A stretch of 64,000 nucleotides of DNA from Glandiceps talaboti (lineage: Eukaryota > Hemichordata > Enteropneusta > Spengelidae), in assembly GCF_964340395.1 (NCBI RefSeq), contig NC_135554.1, positions 22,265,592 to 22,329,591 on the forward strand, read 5' to 3'. The position numbers and the translations under genes were made by a program. Below the pieces are notes generated by a model. That model saw nothing but the letters and a program-made list of their open reading frames with translations, did not search any database and was not told the origin of the DNA. This document shows positions 13,854 through 26,342 of the stretch, one piece after another (position 1 is the stretch's first letter; each line of letters opens with the position of its first letter).

Positions 13854-14140
13854 TTGGAGTCACTTGGGTTTGTATACAGGCTCGACTTGTTACAAGAGTA
13901 GTGGATAGTGTATATACAACAGTTCACTATACACAGCAACTATAGGTGAAACCACGTAGTGAAAGCCGAGTTGTACTAACGGGAACCAGTTGAAATTTGT
14001 ATCGCTCTCTGCACCGCCTCCTTCTACAGTTCCAACAGCGGCCACCCAAATAGTATAGTGGTCTCAGTTACTCTTTATTGTATAATTGGGGGTGCCTAAT
14101 TGAGTATACGAGTTCTCGACTTACTGCCTGCTGCAATCTG

Positions 14141-14145
14141 ATTGG
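14141..14145 (-). promoter_or_regulatory. CCAAT box upstream of the DMRT3-type gene
   Basis: The plus strand reads CTGATTGGTC here, which is CCAAT on the coding (minus) strand, 288 bp upstream of the ATG. This fits an NF-Y-type promoter element. A weak TATA-like string (GTATATAC, 13912-13919) lies about 60 bp upstream of the ATG. No transcription start was measured, so the promoter position is inferred. Confidence 0.3.
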
Positions 14146-16487
14146 TCGATGGGTGCCGTGAGACGACAATCGATACCAGTGGAAGTTGTTAGCTGTCGAC
14201 ACTTGTGGTTGACACTGTTGGATAATCTCGCTACGCGCCCGACAATCATATACTATTTTGGAAATAAAGATCTCACGCACTGCTCACTTCAGAAAAACTG
14301 TCTCAGAACTCTATTTTAAAATCAGAATAACCATGAAGCTGGGCCCTTGTCAGATTACCGGAAACTAAGTGATAGATTTGTGGAGTCCCACTCCGTAGGG
14401 AAAAAAATGATTGACAGGGGTGAGCAAAGGATTGACAGACGAAAGAGCAAGTGTGTGATTCGTCACTTTCATTTGTGACGTCATGGCGCGATAAGGGTTG
14501 ATTCATTGACAAAAGAGGGAGTGAAGTAAATGTAACAATTGATATGGGCTACTATGGTGTAAGGTAGTCATAGATAGTGTGTAGTTCCCTATGTCATCAT
14601 TTCAGAGATGACAGATCTCCTAGCTGTCAATCATAGCTGTTCTCGAGTTTTTACCCACACCCTATGACACGACCAAATCTGGACAAATCTATAATTTAGT
14701 GTGGATGGAAGCTTTCAGTAAGAATGGCTACTTTCTAAAAGTTCTCCTGAGATAAACAACCATTGTGTTGATATACGGAAGACAGATGGCGTTTCTTTAA
14801 AGACTTGAATTGGTTGTTGCACGTCTCTGTTTCCACTTTTAGTTTATTTTCGTTATACTGATGTACTTGGGAGAACTGGAAAAGAGAACTATAGACGAAT
14901 TAGTCATAATTGACTGGGACAGTTGTGATATATATAAACGTATATATGTTATGTTTTCCTCGGCTGAGACTCTATGAATGCCAAATCAGAAGAAAAAAAG
15001 TTCCTCAAAACAGAAAGTACATTGAACACTATAATAGGAGTTGTCACGAAATGTTGCTCTAAAGATTAGGGCGTGACAACAGTAAACATAACAGCCGATT
15101 TAAGCCATTACTGTAGAAGTTTTGACCAAATATTGATCTTGTTTATATTGGGTTAAATAAAATGAGGTTTGTAGCGAAGCACACCCAAGTGGGAATGCGA
15201 TGAAAACAGCGACCTCAAACACCCGTCCTCCCCAGCACACGTCATCGGATCACTGACGTAGTAGTATGTGATAACAGGTGTGAAATCGTCGAGTTGTGAC
15301 TAATAAATTTCCACGACTGTGAGTCAGCTGATCTGCAACGATCAATCGATGGAAAGGGTACCACAAGCCTCCTTAAATGGAATGTTTTATTTCCGATCGC
15401 AATTCTACCAACTCAGAAATCACATTTTGCTTCCTTGCTTTCACAATCTCAGAACCGAGAACTCTGTCTTATTGCAAGGTACAAGACTTCCTTCCTTCCT
15501 TCTACATGTAACTGAAATAGTCGATCAAGACAACATAGGTACCGTTTCAGCAATTTTTAATAAAAAGACGTGCAATCACTTTTAGTACATTTTCTCCTGA
15601 AAATGATTTTCAATGCATACATTATACGATCACTTTCATTAAGGCAAATAAATCATCTTCGTCAGCTTTCATTTGAAATGTGTCGTTTCATTCATATCTT
15701 TATACCTGTATGTTTAATGACGGCTGACGAATCATTGTCTGGGTCCAGTTTGGGTAAAGAATGATTCCCAGTTTACCTTCCTACTGCAATTAGAAATGAC
15801 CTTTTAACACCATGCCCTTTTACCTGGAGGCTTAAAAATTAGTCCGTGTAAAAATGCAGGATAATATATGTTTGCCATAATTTATTGTGAAAATGCGTCT
15901 ACAATTTTGACACAATGAAAAATGACCAATAATTTTGCTACATTAATAGTAGTGACACAATGAGAAGGTGAAAGGTCACAGTTGTTCGTTTCTGGTCTAT
16001 AATTCCAACACAAATCATCATACACGAATGCTAAAGAATTATGTAAAATTACCATGTCTTCAGCATTTCCAACTTGAAAATCATCCAGTAAACGAATATT
16101 TACAGACAATTTGGCAAGAAAATAAAGCAATCAAGCTCAGAAGTGAAACGCTATCATTTTTTTTACTTCACGGTGAATGAAAATACGCAGACGATAATCT
16201 TTTCCCGCCCATATTTGTTGTTTCAATTCTGGTGCTTAATTCTATAGAGTACCGAATATCGTGCATGTAAATTATAAGCCGAATTACCCATATCATACAC
16301 AAGTCGTCGTATCTTTTACCTTTAAAAAATCGTAATTTCGAAATTTTTACCTCTTTTTGTGAGAACTATTAGAAGGTTTGATGCGATGCAAAGTGTAGTA
16401 AGTCGATGTTGAGTAAACAGTCGTTCTAATCCGATACATCAAGGAGTGTTGCCACGGGCGCTGTTTTAGCTACACCGTCATTTCCTG

Positions 16488-16943
16488 ATGATGTATTTAC
16501 CAAGACTTTTCAATGGCTTTGGAAGTCTGCTGTGGTCATGCTTAGTCCACAAATACATTGATTGTGACCGGGGCTTTCACTGCATTATTATAGAAAGTGA
16601 ATGTAAAGAAAACATTGTTGTTTCTTCAGCCAACAAGCCAACTAAATTAGGGAACAATAGAAATAGACATTGGGTTGGAGAAAACAAACAACAAACTTTT
16701 AACTTTCCTTGTATGCGGCTGAGAGTGTTTGCTCAATGCAATACACAGTGTCGTGCCATTACTTGCCATCTTTCTGACAAAATTTCAAGAATTTTGGATT
16801 TGTTGGTCGACCATGAGGTCATGGCTGTCCTGACAAAGGAGATGACAGTATACACTGAAATTGATACAGTTTGTGGTTTTGAAAGTCTGGAGGGGGTTCT
16901 GTACTTTACTGTATTCGTGTTGAACAGATGTCACCAATTTTAG
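16488..16943 (+). other. isolated 151-codon open reading frame, unrecognised
   Basis: An ATG-started open frame of 151 codons with scattered cysteines and no recognised domain, signal peptide or repeat. An AATAAA hexamer (16994-16999) lies about 50 bp after the stop on the same strand, as expected for a short transcript. However, a frame of this length is roughly what chance allows in 64 kb of AT-rich DNA, and no upstream exon or promoter is evident. It is listed as a candidate only. It could be a young or lineage-specific gene, a terminal exon, or noise. Confidence 0.12.
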
Positions 16944-19898
16944 TAGTCGTGGTTGCAATGTATTGTATTTGTTTACTAAAATGGTAGACAGTTAATAAAG
17001 AAGTTCCAGTTGAAACATGTTCTGAGTTTGCAGTGCTATCAAAATTACCCAAATATGATATCATCTCCCTTGACATTTAAATCTAACACTTTCACCTTTC
17101 CACGGGGATTTGGACTCCGCCTAAAAATCCCTCTCCCCAGACACAAGTAGTTTACGTTATACGCTATGATCAGCAGAAATAACATGTTTCTCGGCTGGTG
17201 GCAAGTGGTAACTTTTGAATTCGGCATTTTGCTTTCACATGTATACCATGTTGTGTATTTTACTTAGTTTGAAGTTTAGCATAAACCCGCTTTTGGTTGG
17301 CTAATTAGTCTGTGTGTCGGTACTGTTTTTTTCTACAGCGTTGTGAAAAGGGTAGCTACATTGATGAGCCCGAAGGCATTTCAGCCGCCATTTCCCAGTA
17401 CCAACTGTAGCACTGTTTTTGATACTATTTTTACCTTTAGACACTTCTGTCGACGGACGTACATAGTCCAGCAGTGCGGGTCACTCGAGCAAAAGTAACA
17501 ATTAAAGCCAATACACCTGTTTAGATAAACTTCCACCTCCCTGACCGACGTTTGCTTACATTATTCATCAAAATTGGTGACATTTCCATGTAACATTTTT
17601 GCTGAATATGATTGAAAATATTGACAAGTTGTCATTTTTTTTAAATAATGGTTTTGTTCCCCTTATCACCATATGTCCAAAAAAGTAATCAACAACACTC
17701 ACAAGTTGCCACACGAACTTTACCACCCATGTCATGTCAAGTATCAGTTTTAGTCGAATTATCGTCTGCGCGCCAAAGCAATTTCACAAAGTCAACATAT
17801 TGTTGACCTTGTATCCCGAGTAATAACTCACCACAGTCCAATATTTTAGGTACAACTTCAAATTTGATATATATATATGTATCAAAGTAAGAGTAAACAA
17901 ATACAGATATGGTATGAAATTGTTGCCATTTTTTTGTTGTCAGTCTTTTTAATCACGATGATTCACCTGAAATGTGAGGACAGTCATTTTTGACGACACT
18001 TTTCGTCTTCCATGTTGTATTCCAACTACAAGGTGCTGGGAGTCCATCATTCAAACCATCAGACCTTTTTACGACAGCGAAAGTGGAAAATTACTTTACT
18101 GCTCACAATAATCGACGTATGTGAGAGAAGTAAAGAAAGAACCCCTTTTGAAGAACGCCGCAGGTGGTGAAAATTTGTATAGGGTCAGGACTCCCTTTGT
18201 CGTTTGTAATGTGATCGTTCTCGGGATGAAAATAACCAACAACAAAAATTAGGTATGAAAACTTAACACGAGTTCTCATTGGAACTGTAATCGTCAGGAG
18301 AGAAAGAGCTGACCATTGTTTACAAAGATGTTTAATTATTTTTCTTCCATCTTGTACCGGTTTTGAAGCGGTATACCAAATATCTCATAAACTGTGTTGC
18401 AATCGAATTGTCAAGTATCGTCAGAATTCCCCTCTTGAGATGTACGGTATCAAGTCGCAATTAGAATGCTATCTGAAGAACTGGCCAGCATTCACAACAG
18501 CTGTTCTGCTGGTAAATACCGATATATAAAATAGAATTTAAGCTATAAATCTTTATATACGGTGACAGAGAATTGAAACGTGGTGATTATAACCTCTCAA
18601 AATGTCAAAATGATCCTGGTTGTTGTGGTCAACATTTTTGTAAGTTAAAGTCTCTCCTGCTCATTTCAATGAAAAGTAAGAAAGAGCTAAACATTGACTT
18701 TTATAACTACCGAGGCTAAGAACAGGTTTCATTTTAAAGGGACATCTTTGTTAGTAATGAGAATATATCGCAGTTAATGGCGTAAATAGTTATGTTTATA
18801 TATTTGCTACTTGCAGCGTTTTACTAACTTCGAACAATCAGGTCAGTATGACCCATAGAATTAGTTTTGAAACAAATGTTTGATTTATTTTATTTTCAAC
18901 GAATATGATATAAACAAAATTAATACAACAACATTGGATAGTGTATCTACCTACTTCCATCCGAGAGGTGTGTTTATATTTCAGGGTGTCAAATAAAATA
19001 GGAAAACATTCCGTAATCCAAAGATAAAAAAAAGATATTCTGAATTAATTGGAACATAATCTTTTTATTTCAGCACTCCCCGAGTGTACTCTGCATGGTC
19101 TGTCAAGTATTGGGTGCAACGTTTGCTTTGAGCGGTTAGACTTGTGACAATCACTGGATGACATTTCTAGCTAGCTGACAGGGATGACAAAAGTTAAAGT
19201 TATGACCCGACGTGCAACGTCTCATGTTACATTACTGATACATAACAAAGACGGTCGCCTTGGGGTCACTTGCAATCTTGTAGGTAGTGTTCAATTATCT
19301 AGAATTACATTTGGTGCCAAAACCCCAGAGCTCACTCATGGAACGCAACCCTCGCGCTCCTCATTCCGGTGGTTTCTTATTACAGCGCCACCAGCCTAGT
19401 TAATTTATGATTCTTTCGTTTTACATGAGGGCGCCCTTCCCATACTAACTCATCGAGAACGCTTTACACTGAATTTTATTTTCGCAAGATTTCAAAGTCA
19501 GCTGAGTGTGGAAACTGATAAATGTCGTCAACTCTTCACAAAATGTATGTAACGATAAAAATCGATCTGTTACGAGCAGAATATTGAGAAAAAAAAATTA
19601 CATTGATAGAGAAAGAAACGTAGCGACAGATAGGACGAGGGTGATTTATCGAGTATATTTACCAGGCATACTGACGCGTCTAAAAATAACGTCTTTGATG
19701 CCTACTAACACCCTGAAGGATGCGTATTATGATCTATCGTCTATCACTGTGCGTTATAAATCACTGGACTACAAACAGCTGAATTCCCAACTGGTGTCGT
19801 GTCTAGTAATATGCACGGATTATAATGTGGAAACAAATCATTTGAACACGATTTCAAAATGTTGCTATCCATAACCATTACATTGATGTAAATATCAA

Positions 19899-19941
19899 AT
19901 TTATTATTATTATTATTATTATTATTATCATCATCATCATA
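19899..19941. repeat. (ATT)n(ATC)n microsatellite
   Basis: About ten ATT triplets followed by four ATC triplets. Simple repeat with no coding meaning. Confidence 0.9.
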
Positions 19942-22900
19942 CAAATATTGTATCTTATATAAATTTTCAACAACATCAAATTTATGCTCATTAACGGGTT
20001 GCCCTACCTAATTGAAAAAAAAAGTTTAGTGACAGTGTATGTTTACTGTTCCCCCTTGAGACAGAGTTTCGAATTCCTATGACAGTATAATGTGCAGTAT
20101 TGTTCTCTCACGAGATAGCAATCTATACAACACAGTATGCCAATTATTAACCAAGGTCATATTTAAACGAATAAAGTGTTTCGTTATATGGGAAATTAGT
20201 AATTTGGAAGTAGATTTGCATAAAATCATATAACCCATTCTAAAATATAAATTGATCTTTCAAACAGTTTCTCTGACCTTCTGTTCACGTTGTGTAATGA
20301 TTGATTGACACAACAATGTGTTTAAAACGACTTTCTCTCCTTATTTTGTTCATTTGTTCGCTTCTTTTCTCCTTCTCTTTTTTTACATTTTTTTTTTACA
20401 TTTTTCTGTGTCCTGTACCATTATAAAAATATTTGATGTACTGGCTGGTAATAATTATTTTTCAGTTGTTATCGTTTTATCTCACTTTAACATAACAGAG
20501 ACTGCAAACCACAGGTCAAATTCGAGTTTGTCTATATATGGAAATCGTGTGAAAGTGACATGGGAATTTCACCAACCGTAGGCTCGCTCTCTAACCCGAG
20601 AACGGAAAAAAGAAGGGTGGGAACTATTCAGATATTTCATGCTAGGTGACAATTGTACGCAGTGTTCATCGCATCAATATGCGATGCTATGTGTGATCAA
20701 AAAACAAGGCACTGTAACCGCTTTTGTTGGAACTGCATTATAAACATACTTGCTTCTATTTTCAGCATTTTTTTTCACCTCTGCTATTCTGTTAAATGAA
20801 GCCTATACTATTCCCACACACGAATAATTCGTTTTAGTTTTTATCTGACATTTTACAGACAGTCTGAACATTTCCAAAAACGGATTTTGAGTTCCATGCC
20901 TGAGACTTGACACGGGGCCAAGATAACAACCGTACAAGTTTATCCAGTCTGTAGTATTCAAACACTTTACCCTATGTATACATCATATCATATTAATCAC
21001 TTTGCAAACCATACCTATGATCAAACTTTTTGAATGTTAATTATCAATTAAATATAGGGGTTTGTTCGACCAGATGGCCTAACCACAAATAAAGTAGGAT
21101 TTTCAACGTGTCAAAGTAGTGCTCACGGTTATGATTGCAAAATCGAGTTTTTCATTGCTACTCCACAATATGAGAAATGAATGACAATGTTTGTACTGAT
21201 ATCCCCACCCCATAAGTAAATGAATAAAATACAGTGATATGACGCCATCGTTCTTTTTTGTTGTTGTTGACTATAAGAAATACTACGAGTAGCAAAACCA
21301 ACAGTTTGCGTTTAGTTGTATATTTTGACATCTCCGTTTTTCTCCCAATGTTATATTATCAATGTTACGGTTGCTATAGCTTCCTGACCTGTGTATTACC
21401 GAGTCAAAACCGCAAGTCGTCAAAACTAAACCAATTTAATTTCCCGGGTCATCACTTTTAATCAAATATCAATGTTTTCACACAAATTCTAGGAGTAGTA
21501 CACTCTACCGGATGTATTCACTTAGTGACTTTTTTTTTTACGAATTCTAACCTGTCCACCCACTCTTTTACGTTACATCGCAAATCATCCGTGTCATGTT
21601 CTCTCCTCCGCTCCATTTCGTTTCTATAGAAACCAGCCCAAGCGTAGAAATACTATTTCTGCAAACAAGTGACGTCCTTACTTCCTGAGGCGCTGCTACG
21701 CCAACTTCTCCGGCTTCTGCGGAATTTCAATGTGTTTGTCTCCACGTATCTGCTTTCCTCCAATGTAATGCTTAACCTTGTAAAAGTATAAAATTTCGGA
21801 GTTGCTTTACAAGAACTCTTTTCAGAGTAATAGTTTGTTGTTTTTGCTTAAAAAAGTAACCAGAGAATAACAAGCAATGTCTACCAGACAAGAAAATTTT
21901 TTACCTTTGTTTCTTAAATAAATTTGAGTTATTTTTCTTCAAAATCAAATAGGGACTTTTCAGTCCAAGTCATGAGCAACCGATGAGGGTGTGTCCAATT
22001 GTTTTAATGAAATCTTGAAATGAAAAAAAAGAGCCTGCAAATGGAAGAAATATGTGTTGTTACGTTGTTTTACCTTCAACTGGTCAGCCAGTAATAGTTT
22101 TTTTGACAAATATTGGACTTTGAGGTACCACCCCGTTACACATACATTCTCTCAAAACTTTTTATTCACCTTCAAAGTTGTTTAGTATCATCGGTATTAA
22201 CTTGTACACACGAACCAGACAATGAACGCTTGCTACAAAAAAACATGCCAGGCACGACAACCAAACAAGACGAGAAGATCTTCAAAACAATCCACACCAA
22301 TCCATCACTGTCTGGTCGTTAAACGGCCACCAGACACTACTTGTGTATGTTTGTGAACTGTTAGTTCAAATACCAAACAAGATGCTATTTAAAAGTTACC
22401 AAACACGAGAGAGAGAAAATATTTTCGTCAGTAAAACCGGACACAAAAAGCCACTGATGCGTAGTAAAAATTAAGTCCTGTGTCTCTAATGGATACAGTT
22501 TCATTTCTGTTTTTTAGTAATCCACTACCAAGGGAGATTTGTCGCCTTAAAGTTGACACTTTTGTCACCTTGACTTAAAATAACAAGTTGACTAAGTGGT
22601 CAACTTCACACAAGACAACGCAAACTGTAACAGTATTCCACATTTTTCAGACTGGACATTCTTGCAAACATTTGCACCAACGGAATAATCGAAAAAGGAT
22701 ACTGAAAAGGAAATTCCAGAAATTGTAAGAAAAGTTCAATATTGAGTCTTGGTGCAAAGACCAACGAGTGTTTGTTTTGGGGACAACACAGTCCATCTGG
22801 CGACTTGAACACAAACGGACGAAGTTCCGTGGCGACTTGATCGCAAACTAAAGAAATTCAATGACGATAATTTGAGTGCAACACAAAGTGGCCTGACTTA

Positions 22901-23550
22901 GAACCAGAGACCCTCCATATTCCAATTTCCGAATTCAGAATTCTTACGAAAATAGTTTATTTTGCTCCAGTACGACAAGTTATTTCATTTATAATCCCTG
23001 CGTCACATTATTGTTTATTTTCCTCTAATTTGATGCCATATATCTACACATTGTAGTTCGAGCGCGACACCAAATATAAAAAAAAACTAAAGTAAATCAG
23101 ATGTCAAGTTTATTCGTAATATTCTTCGATTCTAGTAGAATTTTGCTCTTCTAAAACCATCGTGTTTCTAGTGCTGTACTGTCTTTGGGTGACATTCAGT
23201 GCCACTCCTCCCCCACCTCTGATACTCTTTACAATTTCAGTTCTTGTTGGTTTACGGTTTACTACATGGCGATCTCTGTCTGAATATTGACCAGTAGACT
23301 GCAAGGTATGTTGTGTTCTTCAGTCCTATCAGGCTTCTAAAATGAGTGATGTCTGATGGCGTGGCACGAATGTCGTATCTTACAGACTAACTGACCAGGT
23401 GCCTAAAAAGACAAGTTGAGTAATTCCATCATGTTCTTATTTCAATTCTTTGTAATCAACACAGAGGCACTGATTTGAATGCTAATAACGTTGGTAAAGA
23501 TTGCAACCGAATTATTTGCAGTTGCTTTAGTTGAACTCTTTATAAGAGAT

Positions 23551-23690
23551 GTAACTTTATGGTCTTTAGTGGTTACTTTTGTTAAAGGGACACAGTCTGT
23601 AACTTTGTTGTCTGTAGTGGTTACTTTTGTTTAAAGGGACTCAGTCTGTAACTTAATAATACTTGGTGGTTACTTTTGTTTAAAGGGATA
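23551..23690. repeat. 48-49-bp tandem repeat, about 2.8 copies
   Basis: Copies start at 23551, 23599 and 23648. Each contains GTAACTT, then GTGGTTACTTTTGTT, then AAAGGGA. A related single copy appears at about 39233-39275 (AGTCTGTAACTTTATAATTT, later TACTTTTGTTT), so the unit may derive from a dispersed element. Confidence 0.7.
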
Positions 23691-24117
23691 CCAAATTTGA
23701 AGCTTGTTTCACACTCATTATTCTATGACTGTCTTAGAAGGTGATCCGGTGTTGTTGTCTCATGGCACAAGTATGTGTAATATATTAAATGACTCTCCAG
23801 AACCCAATACTTATGAAAATGTCTTATTTTTCTAGAGTGGCGTTCCCTATCCTGTTGTGTCGATGCTGATTAGCACCTGAATACTAAGTTTCACTGTGTA
23901 CTGTGTATTTTGCAAACTGACTAACTAAACATGGAGTCTCGGTTACAGACTGTGCTAGTTTGATCTAAGTTTTACGACTGAATGCATGGATGGTAATGGT
24001 TGTTGTGTAATGATGAGAGGGGGTGCAACGTCATATGTGTACTAGTATATCAAATAGAGATATCATTAGACTTGAGATATAAATACCAGATTGTCTTTCT
24101 ACATCTATAGTAAGTAA

Positions 24118-24398
24118 CATGTCTCTGTTTGTGTGATACGCAATGTGTACCTGTGTGATACGCAATGTGTATCTGTGTGGCAGGTAATGTGTATCTGTAT
24201 GATACATAATGTGCATTTTTGTGTGATACGTAATGTGTATCTGTGTGATACGTAATGACCATGTATGACATGTAATTTGTATCTGTGTGATACGTATCTG
24301 TGTGACACGTAATGTGCACCTGTGTGGTATGTCATGTGTATTTGTGTGATGTGTAATGTACATCTGTGTTATGTTATGTAATAATGTGTATTTGTGCG
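24118..24398. repeat. 22-bp minisatellite, left block
   Basis: About a dozen degenerate copies of a roughly 22-bp unit of the form CTGTGTGATACGTAATGTGT. The minus-strand open frames rich in Tyr-His-Thr across it are repeat artefacts. The same unit resumes at 24885 after the LINE fragment. Confidence 0.8.
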
Positions 24399-24640
24399 AT
24401 ATGCAAAGCAACCAAATTGACACTGGGTTTCAAAGAACTAAGACTGCGGAAATTACAATTACCAACACTGAGATAACGCAGGCTACGAGGGGATATGATA
24501 GAAATTTGCAAGATGGTCTCTGTATTTAAAAACATGACGGCCAGGTCACAGATGATACAAATGATACAAGGGGTCATCAGTGCACAAAAAATTCAAGGAA
24601 CATGCCAAAAAGGACACCTGGAAATACTTTTTAATCAACA
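24399..24640 (+). mobile_element. LINE (CR1/L2-like) reverse-transcriptase C-terminal relic
   Basis: In the frame beginning at 24402 the translation reads KATKLTLGFKELRLRKLQLP, then TLR, a stop (TAA at 24474-24476), then RRLRGDMIEICKMV. This is the characteristic segment just after the catalytic part of non-LTR retrotransposon polymerases of the CR1/L2/Jockey group (pattern ATKL...L..LRLR.L.LPTL.yRRLRGD.IE..K). The stop falls where a Tyr codon is usual, so the copy is dead. A weaker match (CQKGHLEILF, about 24601-24630) fits the following TRGH..KL segment. Everything 5' is missing, consistent with 5' truncation. The open frame continues to 24917 but soon loses resemblance. The family assignment is from motif memory and was not searched. 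Confidence 0.75.
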
Positions 24641-24884
24641 GATCTTAATTCAGTCAACACCAGGAACAAACTACCATCAATTATTGATACAGCAGGAACC
24701 ACCCAAACTTGTGAGAGAAGACTTGACACCCAGTGGGGAGGGAAAGCACACGAAGTACAATCCAGAAGCTGATATTTCATATCAGGATAAATGTGTGTGT
24801 GCGCGCCAACCCCGAATCTATTCAGATCTGATGTCAGAGGCTCAGGAGGGCCTATCTGTGAGAATGAAAGTATGTAACTATGTA

Positions 24885-25016
24885 ACTATATGTAATGTGT
24901 ATATGTACGATATGTAATGTACCTGTGGATCACGTAATGTGTATATGTATGATACGTGCATCTGGGTGATACGTGCATCTGGGTGATACTTAATGTGTAT
25001 CTGTGTAAGTTTTCAA
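24885..25016. repeat. 22-bp minisatellite, right block
   Basis: About six degenerate copies of the same GATACGTAATGTGTAT-type unit as the block at 24118-24398, ending near 25016. The LINE fragment and about 250 bp of unrecognised sequence separate the two blocks. Confidence 0.7.
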
Positions 25017-26057
25017 TTCTTGTCTTACCTTTGTTGACAAGGCCACATGTCCTTCATAGTGAAGTCTTCATTTGTATAATCATTGAGATATGTGTATTTC
25101 GTTGTTACCATGGTAACTGTCAAGAAAGACATCGCAGTTACAGTTATTCTGGTAATCTCAAAATAGATTGTGAATCAGAGTTAGATTCAGAACTGGATTC
25201 ATCTCCCATCCGTAAAGTGAATACCAATATGCTAATTATGAATATCAATTTGAATTTCCTCTTTCAACCTTTTCCTTTACATTACTTATTTCCCCTTTTC
25301 TCTCTCCGTATCCCAAGTGCTATATATTTGTTCTTGTTGTACATAACAAACTTTTTATTTAAAGTTGAAAATAGACTCAGTATTGAATTCGATTCGTATC
25401 CCCTTTTGCAATGTCAGTGGATTCTTAATGAAAAAAATAGAAACAAAAACAAACATGCAATTTCAACGGTCGTTTCCACAAGTTACGACTACATTTATTG
25501 ATAGGGGCAAACGGTATTGATACTAAATTCGCACAGGTTATTGCAATTCTCACACGATTTGCGTATACAGCTCTGAAGTCAATTTGGTTACCTGAGAAAA
25601 GTTTACAAATGTGATCGTAATTTCATTTCGTCTTACTTTCAAGTATCGTGACTAGATTGAGCACATTCAAAATAGTCCGTGTAATGTAGAGGCCACGGAA
25701 ATGGAAGCGTTCAATTGTCGCCAGACGGTATACAATTCTCCCATGAACACACAGAGGAAGTATCAGTTGCTCTCCTTAGTTCATCCAACACTTCGTTTGA
25801 CTAGGGTTCAAAGGTAAAGGTCATGTGATTTGGATACACTCGTTGGTTTAGCACATTTCAAACCACAGACTGACTAAGATGGATGGTCAAATCGTGTGGT
25901 GAATTCTAACGTGAAAAAACACTTAGTGTAAGTCAACGTTTTGGGCCAAGTATTAGCTATGAACCAGTGAAATGTCATATAGATGGTAGGGGGTTAGTTT
26001 AGTTGCTGTTTTTTCTTTTACCGTAATCCCAGATGGTCATGGTAACAACCTCTGGTT

Positions 26058-26284
26058 TCCTCTTCTTCTTCTTCTTCTTCTTCTTCTTCTTCTTCTTCTT
26101 CTTCTTCTTCTTCTTCTTCTTCTTCTTCCTCCTCCTCTTCTTCCTCCTCCTCCTCCTCCTCATCATCACCACCACCACCACCACCACCACCACCACCACC
26201 ACTACCAACACCACAGTCGTCGTCGTCGTCGTCGTCATCGTCGTCATCATCATCATCATCATCGTCATCATCATCATCATTATC

Positions 26285-26340
<56 letters not shown>
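26058..26340. repeat. compound trinucleotide array (TTC)(TCC)(ACC)(GTC)(ATC)
   Basis: A continuous run of triplet repeats that changes motif along its length: TTC to about 26127, TCC/TTC to 26162, ACC to about 26215, GTC to about 26237, then ATC to 26340. The long homopolymeric open frames on both strands are artefacts. The TTC/GAA part is a homopurine-homopyrimidine tract able to form triplex DNA. Confidence 0.95.

Positions 26341-26342
<2 letters not shown>

Noticed and set aside
24956-25501. 181-codon plus-strand open frame starting in the minisatellite
   Set aside because: It begins inside the 22-bp repeat, and its AT-driven composition (Phe, Leu, Ile, Asn) shows no domain. Probably a chance frame.
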